Assembly: GCA_021780055.1 (NCBI GenBank)
Contig: JAJXZM010000591.1
Span: forward strand, 1-9,957
From: Acidobacteriota bacterium
GTDB lineage: Bacteria; Acidobacteriota; Terriglobia; UBA7540
Length of the DNA stretch: 9,957 nucleotides
Direction: 5' to 3'
Part shown: in pieces, positions 5,795-9,957 of the stretch
Layout of the letters: every line of letters begins with the position of its first letter
Position numbering within the stretch: position 1 is the first letter of the stretch
Position numbers and translations under genes: made by a program
Notes under the pieces: generated by a model
Database searches by the model: none
Seen by the model: the letters and a program-made list of their open reading frames with translations, nothing else
What the model was told of the DNA's origin: nothing

Positions 5795-7510
5795 ATGGAC
5801 CATTACAACCTGCTGCTGGATCTGCTCATCCTATTTGGGTTCGCCACGCTAATCGCCGTTATCCTGCGGCGGGCGCGTCAGTCTGCCATCGTGGCCTACC
5901 TGCTGACGGGCATCCTGGTGGGGCCTTCCGGATTCCACCTGATCACAAACCGCGCGGCCATTGAGACGATGGCCGAGATCGGCGTGGCGCTCCTGCTGTT
6001 TACCATTGGCATGGAGTTCTCGCTTAACAAGATCGCGGCCATGCGGAAGCTGGTGCTGGGTGCCGGAGGCCGCCAGGTTTTGCTTTCGGTCGCCGTGGTG
6101 CTCGGCCTGGCCTTTTTGGCAAATCACGACTGGCGACAGGGAATTTACTGGGGATTCCTCGTTGCCGCCAGCAGCACCGCGATAGTCCTCAAACTCCTTC
6201 TTGAGCGGGACGAACTGGAGACCATCCACGGGCGCGTCATCCTTGGTGTCCTCCTGTTCCAGGACCTCTGCGTTGTGCCCATGATGGCCATTATGCCGGC
6301 GCTCACCGCGCCTTCGGGCGAAATTGCGTTGACCGTGGTCTATGCGCTGGCCAAAGTGATAGGGGCTGGCGCGTTGATCTTGTTCGCCGCCCGCTATTTC
6401 TTTCCTCTCTTGTGGCGGCGCATTGTTGAGGTGCGCACCCATGAGATATTTATCATTGCAGCCATCTTCTTCAGCCTCGGCACTGCGTGGGCCTCTGCCT
6501 CTCTGGGTTTGTCGCTGGCTCTGGGCGCGTTCATCGCTGGAATGGCCCTTTCGGAATCTTCCTACGCACACCAGATTCATGCGGACATCCTCCCCTTCCG
6601 GGACAGCTTCAACAGCCTTTTCTTCATTTCTGTGGGCATGCTGCTGGATTTGAGGTTTGTTCACAACCGATGGGCAGCGGTGCTCGGGATTGCCGCCTTG
6701 ATTTTCGGGCTTAAGGCATTGACCGCGTTGGCTGCTGTTCTGTCAATGGGCTTTACGGCCCGAAAATCACTGCTTGTGGGGCTGAGCCTGGCACAGGTGG
6801 GCGAGTTCAGCTTTGTTCTGCTTCATCAGGGCGAACGGCTGAATATTGTGCCCGCCAGCGAGTACCAGATCTTTCTGGCAGCTGCCATCATCACCATGAT
6901 GCTGACTCCGACGATCGTCCAACTCTCTCCGAGTATCGCAACGCGCATTCCGGAGATGCGACGTTTGCGGCGATTCTTCCCTGAGCCCGGCGAAGTTGAA
7001 TTGGAGGCCCAGGCCGCACCACTGCACGACCACGTCGTCATCTGCGGTTACGGCCTGAACGGGCGAATGCTGGCGCAGACACTGCGGCGTAAAGGCATCG
7101 CCTATCTGGTTCTCGAACTGGACCCAGCCATTGTCAGCCATGCCACAGCGGAGGGCGAGTCCATCTTTTTCGGTGACAGCACGAAAGGCGACATCCTGGA
7201 GAAAGCTGGGGTAGGTCGGGCGCGCGCGGTGGTTTTTGCCATATCTGACCCCTTCGCGGTGCCCAGGGCCGTTGCCACAGCCCACGCTCTGAATCCCGGC
7301 GTCATTACCATCGTACGGACCGGGCGTGCGGAACACACCAGCGCGCTGGAAAGTGCTGGCGCCTCTCATGTTGTTGCCGCGGAACTAAGCGCTGCGAAGG
7401 AAGTGCTTGAGCAGGTCCTGGAGTTGTATGGACCTCCTTCCGGGAAGGCTCAGCTTCAGACGGGCGAATCTTCAGAAGGGCCGGACAGCAATCCACGAAA
7501 GAAGCCTTGA
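5795..7510 (+). CDS. KefB/KefC-type cation:proton antiporter (CPA2) with RCK_N domain
   Basis: This 571-aa inner-membrane protein exchanges K+ or Na+ for protons, for ion and pH homeostasis. Residues about 5-380 hold the Na+/H+ exchanger domain with a dozen or so hydrophobic helices. Family motifs include LLFTIGMEF (67-75), LLFQDL with the buried Asp D157 (153-158), LALGAFIAGMALSES (241-255) and GEFSFVL (336-342). A basic linker leads to a TrkA-N/RCK_N Rossmann domain (about 411-530) with GYGLNG (418-423), the acidic E441 after strand 2, and FFGDST (458-463), as in NAD(H)-sensing gates. The short polar tail from about 548 has no TrkA-C/RCK_C domain, so the layout is like KefB/KefC/YbaL. No KefF/KefG-like ancillary quinone oxidoreductase is adjacent, so I do not call it glutathione-gated. 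GGAGG at 5782-5786 lies 8 nt before the ATG. Its stop is 2 bp from the stop of the convergent dGTPase-like gene. Confidence 0.9.
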   Translation: MDHYNLLLDLLILFGFATLIAVILRRARQSAIVAYLLTGILVGPSGFHLITNRAAIETMAEIGVALLLFTIGMEFSLNKIAAMRKLVLGAGGRQVLLSVAVVLGLAFLANHDWRQGIYWGFLVAASSTAIVLKLLLERDELETIHGRVILGVLLFQDLCVVPMMAIMPALTAPSGEIALTVVYALAKVIGAGALILFAARYFFPLLWRRIVEVRTHEIFIIAAIFFSLGTAWASASLGLSLALGAFIAGMALSESSYAHQIHADILPFRDSFNSLFFISVGMLLDLRFVHNRWAAVLGIAALIFGLKALTALAAVLSMGFTARKSLLVGLSLAQVGEFSFVLLHQGERLNIVPASEYQIFLAAAIITMMLTPTIVQLSPSIATRIPEMRRLRRFFPEPGEVELEAQAAPLHDHVVICGYGLNGRMLAQTLRRKGIAYLVLELDPAIVSHATAEGESIFFGDSTKGDILEKAGVGRARAVVFAISDPFAVPRAVATAHALNPGVITIVRTGRAEHTSALESAGASHVVAAELSAAKEVLEQVLELYGPPSGKAQLQTGESSEGPDSNPRKKP

Positions 7511-7512
7511 AC

Positions 7513-8679
7513 TCAGCAGGGCGTTTTCCCATCGCTGGCAATTTGACGCTCGACGTATTTCCGGTGTTGGTCCGTCAGATAGTTGTCGGTCATTCCTGCA
7601 ATGTAGTCGCACACCACACGGTGAGTCGGCTCCTTGCGGGTCTTGGCAACGTAAAAGGGAGGCAGGCTGCGGGGATGGCTCATATAGAATTCGAACATCT
7701 GAGCAATGCACTGTACGATCTTCTTGCGTTCAACGTAGATCTGGCGATGCGTATAGAGATTGTCTCTGAGAAAAATTTTCAGCATCTGGTTTTCTCGTGA
7801 CATTCGCGGGCTGGGTCTCACCAGGCGCGCCGCCGCCGCGCGCACCTCTTCCACACTTCTGATCCGCATTTGTTTCAGCCGCTCATGCGTTGCTTCAAGC
7901 AGGTCCGTGACGAGGGAGTCCATAAGCTGCTTGAGCGCTTCGTTGAATTTCAGTTTTTCGGCTGCTTGCGGGTGCTTCCGCTCAACCGGTCGGAGCAGGC
8001 GGCCGAACAGAGGCACACTGTCACGAATCTGTGCCAGCGTGAGCAGTTTCGCCTCATAACCATCGTCAAGGTCGGCGCAGTTATAAGCGATCTCGTCGGC
8101 CACATCAATCAGCTGCGCTTCAAGTGGCGGGCGCTCGTTGAGCCGGTATTCCTTCAAATCCGGATAGTGCTCAGAATCGTAGTCGCGCGAGTGTTTGACA
8201 ATGCCTTCACGGACTTCGAATGTCAGGTTTAGGCCGGGAAAGTCAACATACTTCTGCTCGAACTGTTCGACAATCCGCAAAGCGTGGAGGTTGTGGTCAA
8301 AGCGGTCACCCTCGCGCATCATCAAGCGATCCAGTTCGTTTTCACCCGCATGGCCGAACGGAGGATGGCCCACATCGTGGACAAGCGCCAGCGCTTCCAC
8401 CAGGTCTGTGTTCAGACGAAGGGCTTTGGCGACCGTGCGACTGATCTGGGCCACTTCCAGTGTGTGGGTAAGGCGGTTGCGGAAATGATCGGAATAGCGC
8501 CGTGTGAAAACCTGGGTTTTGTTTTCGAGCCGCCGGAAGGCGCGGGAGTGGATAATGCGGTCGCGGTCACGCTCATACTCATTTCGATAGGGGTGTGACC
8601 TTTCCGGAAAACGCCGGCCAAGGCTTTTTGCAACCGACATCGCATAGCTGGCCAAACCGGCTTGGTTTCCATTACGCAT
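7513..8679 (-). CDS. dgt: dGTPase-like HD-domain dNTP triphosphohydrolase
   Basis: Dgt-family enzymes cut dNTPs to deoxynucleoside plus triphosphate, which limits the dNTP pool and affects mutation rate and phage replication. The 388-aa length fits the shorter 'dGTPase-like' class (E. coli Dgt is about 505 aa). The N-terminal R-A-F-R-R-L-E-N-K-T-Q-V-F motif (46-58) is characteristic of the family. HD metal ligands are visible: H72 in RLTHTLEV, H101-D102 in HDVGHPPFGH (101-110), and D195 in VADEIAY (193-199). H105 and H110 are further conserved active-site residues. The C-terminal helical half (about 220-388) is rich in Arg and Lys. The ATG at 8677-8679 is the first in frame after a stop (TGA just upstream) and has no Shine-Dalgarno; M14 at 8640 is an alternative, also without one. 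Substrate preference cannot be read from sequence, and nothing nearby suggests a defence island. Confidence 0.9.
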   Translation of the reverse strand: MRNGNQAGLASYAMSVAKSLGRRFPERSHPYRNEYERDRDRIIHSRAFRRLENKTQVFTRRYSDHFRNRLTHTLEVAQISRTVAKALRLNTDLVEALALVHDVGHPPFGHAGENELDRLMMREGDRFDHNLHALRIVEQFEQKYVDFPGLNLTFEVREGIVKHSRDYDSEHYPDLKEYRLNERPPLEAQLIDVADEIAYNCADLDDGYEAKLLTLAQIRDSVPLFGRLLRPVERKHPQAAEKLKFNEALKQLMDSLVTDLLEATHERLKQMRIRSVEEVRAAAARLVRPSPRMSRENQMLKIFLRDNLYTHRQIYVERKKIVQCIAQMFEFYMSHPRSLPPFYVAKTRKEPTHRVVCDYIAGMTDNYLTDQHRKYVERQIASDGKTPC

Positions 8680-8708
8680 GGCGCATGCTCACAAAACTGC
8701 CCACATCT

Positions 8709-8714
8709 ATCATA
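8709..8714 (-). promoter_or_regulatory. Possible -10 of the dgt promoter
   Basis: The minus strand reads TATGAT here (5 of 6 to consensus), about 30 nt upstream of the dgt ATG. No clear -35 is present at 16-18 bp. If used, the leader would be about 22 nt and lack a Shine-Dalgarno sequence. Confidence 0.3.
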
Positions 8715-8812
8715 GCGGATTCACGCATCGAATTTGAGCGAGGAACACAGAGTCCGAATGAAAAATCCGGGAACTAACCGCCTCGAGGTTCGATGAGAAC
8801 AGATTCCTTTGA

Positions 8813-8818
8813 TATAAT
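8813..8818 (+). promoter_or_regulatory. glgC: -10 box of the glgC promoter
   Basis: A perfect TATAAT sits about 100 bp upstream of glgC. The sequence 17-18 bp before it (TTCGAT, 8789-8794) is a poor -35, so an activator may be needed. Transcription would start near 8825 and give a leader of about 95 nt. Confidence 0.5.
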
Positions 8819-8869
8819 CCTCTTTTTCAAAGTGGATTTTGCGGCAGCATCAATCGTCTGAATGGCAAA

Positions 8870-8920
8870 GCGGCAAGGCCGCGCAAGCTTCTATACTTGT
8901 TGAGAGGAGACCCGCTCTCA
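8870..8920 (+). promoter_or_regulatory. glgC: glgC leader with two hairpins, one over the ribosome binding site
   Basis: GCGGC (8870-8874) pairs with GCCGC (8878-8882) around a 3-nt loop. Next, TGAGAG (8901-8906) pairs with CTCTCA (8915-8920) around an 8-nt loop. The second stem-loop contains the Shine-Dalgarno GAGGAG (8904-8909), and its last base is the A of the ATG, so folding would hide both. The pairing is read directly; regulation is inferred, and 6 bp is only moderately stable. Confidence 0.35.
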
Positions 8921-9957
8921 TGGTCAGAGACACCATTGTTTGCCTGCTGGCAGGAGGCGCCGGAGAGCGCCTCTATCCCCTGACCCGCGATCGCGCCAAG
9001 CCTGCCGTAACCTTCGGCGGCATCTATCGCATCATCGATATCGCCCTATCCAACTGCATTAATTCCGATCTGCGCCGCATCTTCGTGCTGACGCAGTACA
9101 AGGCGCTCTCTCTCAACCGGCACATTCGTGAAGGCTGGAGCATGCTCGCCGGCGAGCTGGGCGAGTTCATCCAGGTTCTTCCCCCCATGATGCGCGTGGG
9201 CGATTATTGGTATCGCGGCACGGCCGACGCCATTTTCCAGAACATATATTCCATCGGCAGCGAACCGTGCAAGTACGTCATGATTCTTTCCGGCGACCAG
9301 ATCTACAAGATGAATTACCAATTGATGATCCAGCGGCACATTGACGCCGGGGCGGAAGCGACCGTCGGGGTGATCGAGGTCGATGTCGCGGAAGCTTCAC
9401 GTTTCGGCGTCGTCGAGCTCGATTCGCAGCACCGCATTGTCGGCTGGCAGGAGAAACCTCCCGATCCCAAGCCCTCGCCGCACAATCCGAACAAATGCTA
9501 TGCCTCAATGGGCATCTATTGCTTTAATCGCGACGTCTTGCTCCAGTGCACCATTGCTGATGCCGATGACCCGAATTCAAACCACGATTTTGGCAAGGAT
9601 ATCATTCCCAAACTGCTTGAACGGGGCAACATCTATGCCTACGACTTTGTGGATGAGAACAAGAAAGAGGCGCAGTATTGGCGGGACATCGGGACCCTGG
9701 GCGCTTACTATGAAGCAAACATGGACCTCGTGGCGATCTCTCCGGTCTTCAACCTTTATGATTCCAGCTGGCCCATCCGGACCTACCAGCGGCAGTACCC
9801 TCCCGCCAAGTTCGTCTTCGCCCAGGAGGGCCGTCGGATGGGCATTGCGGTGGACTCGATGGTTTCTTCGGGCTCGATTATTTCCGGTGGCCGCGTGACG
9901 CGTTCCATCGTTTCTCCGAATGTCCGTGTGAACAGCTACACTGACATTGAGGGCTCA
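8920..9957 (+). CDS. glgC: Glucose-1-phosphate adenylyltransferase (ADP-glucose pyrophosphorylase), 3' end cut off
   Basis: The enzyme makes ADP-glucose from ATP and glucose 1-phosphate, the first committed step of bacterial glycogen synthesis. The frame runs from ATG 8920 to the window edge with no stop, giving 346 of an expected 420 or so residues. The nucleotidyltransferase domain shows GGAGERLYPLT (12-22), RAKPAV (25-30), YRIIDIALSNC (36-46), WYRGTADA (97-104), SGDQIYKMNY with catalytic Asp D126 (124-133), EKP with K179, MGIYCF (197-202), DFGKDIIP (223-230) and YWRDIGT with D256 (253-259). The left-handed beta-helix domain begins near 315 and is truncated. Compared with E. coli GlgC, activator-site Lys39 and His46 correspond to D24 and T31, while R40 and R52 are kept as R25 and R37. 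GAGGAG (8904-8909) lies 10 nt before the ATG. The gene is divergent from dgt, and no other glg gene is in view. Confidence 0.95.
   Translation, partial: MVRDTIVCLLAGGAGERLYPLTRDRAKPAVTFGGIYRIIDIALSNCINSDLRRIFVLTQYKALSLNRHIREGWSMLAGELGEFIQVLPPMMRVGDYWYRGTADAIFQNIYSIGSEPCKYVMILSGDQIYKMNYQLMIQRHIDAGAEATVGVIEVDVAEASRFGVVELDSQHRIVGWQEKPPDPKPSPHNPNKCYASMGIYCFNRDVLLQCTIADADDPNSNHDFGKDIIPKLLERGNIYAYDFVDENKKEAQYWRDIGTLGAYYEANMDLVAISPVFNLYDSSWPIRTYQRQYPPAKFVFAQEGRRMGIAVDSMVSSGSIISGGRVTRSIVSPNVRVNSYTDIEGS

Noticed and set aside
5849..6664. Minus-strand frame of 271 codons opposite the antiporter
   Set aside because: Its Gln, His and Arg-rich sequence is the complement of hydrophobic helix codons; it is not a protein-like sequence.
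5795..7510. Antiporter as a truncated gene because it lacks TrkA-C
   Set aside because: KefB/KefC/YbaL-type proteins normally end after the RCK_N domain and a short tail, so the length is normal for that group.
7513..8679. dGTPase as part of an anti-phage defence cluster
   Set aside because: Some dGTPases act in defence, but the neighbours here (antiporter, glgC) are housekeeping and no nuclease, toxin or mobile element is present.

Overview
The window is ordinary-looking bacterial chromosome, GC-rich by eye. Genes are tightly packed and most have a Shine-Dalgarno sequence. No phage, insertion sequence, tRNA, rRNA, CRISPR or secretion-system signature is visible. The gene mix is a DUF4097 protein, a small zinc-knuckle/coiled-coil protein, a divergent EF-G paralogue, an exported nucleoside hydrolase, a membrane-anchored M23 peptidase, a KefB/KefC-type antiporter, a Dgt-like dNTPase and GlgC. 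Together with the codon usage, this looks most like a soil-type Gram-negative such as an acidobacterium. That is an inference from memory of similar proteins, not a search result.

Layout from left to right: (1) The 3' end of a DUF4097 beta-solenoid protein (+, to 341). (2) A 222-bp gap, without any convincing terminator, ending in a strong-looking promoter. Its predicted transcription start falls on the ATG of a 104-aa zinc-knuckle protein (+, 564-878), which suggests a leaderless mRNA. (3) A 174-bp gap with a perfect inverted repeat and a possible promoter, then an EF-G paralogue (+, 1053-3152). It is followed after 53 bp by an exported nucleoside hydrolase (+, 3206-4135), possibly in the same transcript. 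(4) A convergent membrane-anchored M23/LytM metallopeptidase (-, 4193-5596; its start is revised here to a TTG with a good ribosome binding site). (5) A divergent intergenic region (5597-5794) with promoters facing both ways. (6) A CPA2 cation:proton antiporter with one RCK_N domain (+, 5795-7510). Only 2 bp separate its stop from the stop of the convergent dGTPase-like HD gene (-, 7513-8679). (7) A 240-bp divergent region with a perfect TATAAT box and a leader hairpin that would cover the ribosome binding site. (8) The 5' five-sixths of glgC (+, 8920 to the window edge), which starts glycogen synthesis.

The genes do not form a single pathway. They are housekeeping and envelope functions: translation, nucleoside salvage, dNTP control, peptidoglycan remodelling, ion homeostasis and carbon storage. 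I found no convincing new multi-gene system. The points worth a second look are small: GTPase-motif changes in the EF-G paralogue, the likely leaderless small gene, the start-site and promoter logic around 5600-5800, the glgC leader hairpin, and lost activator-site residues in GlgC.
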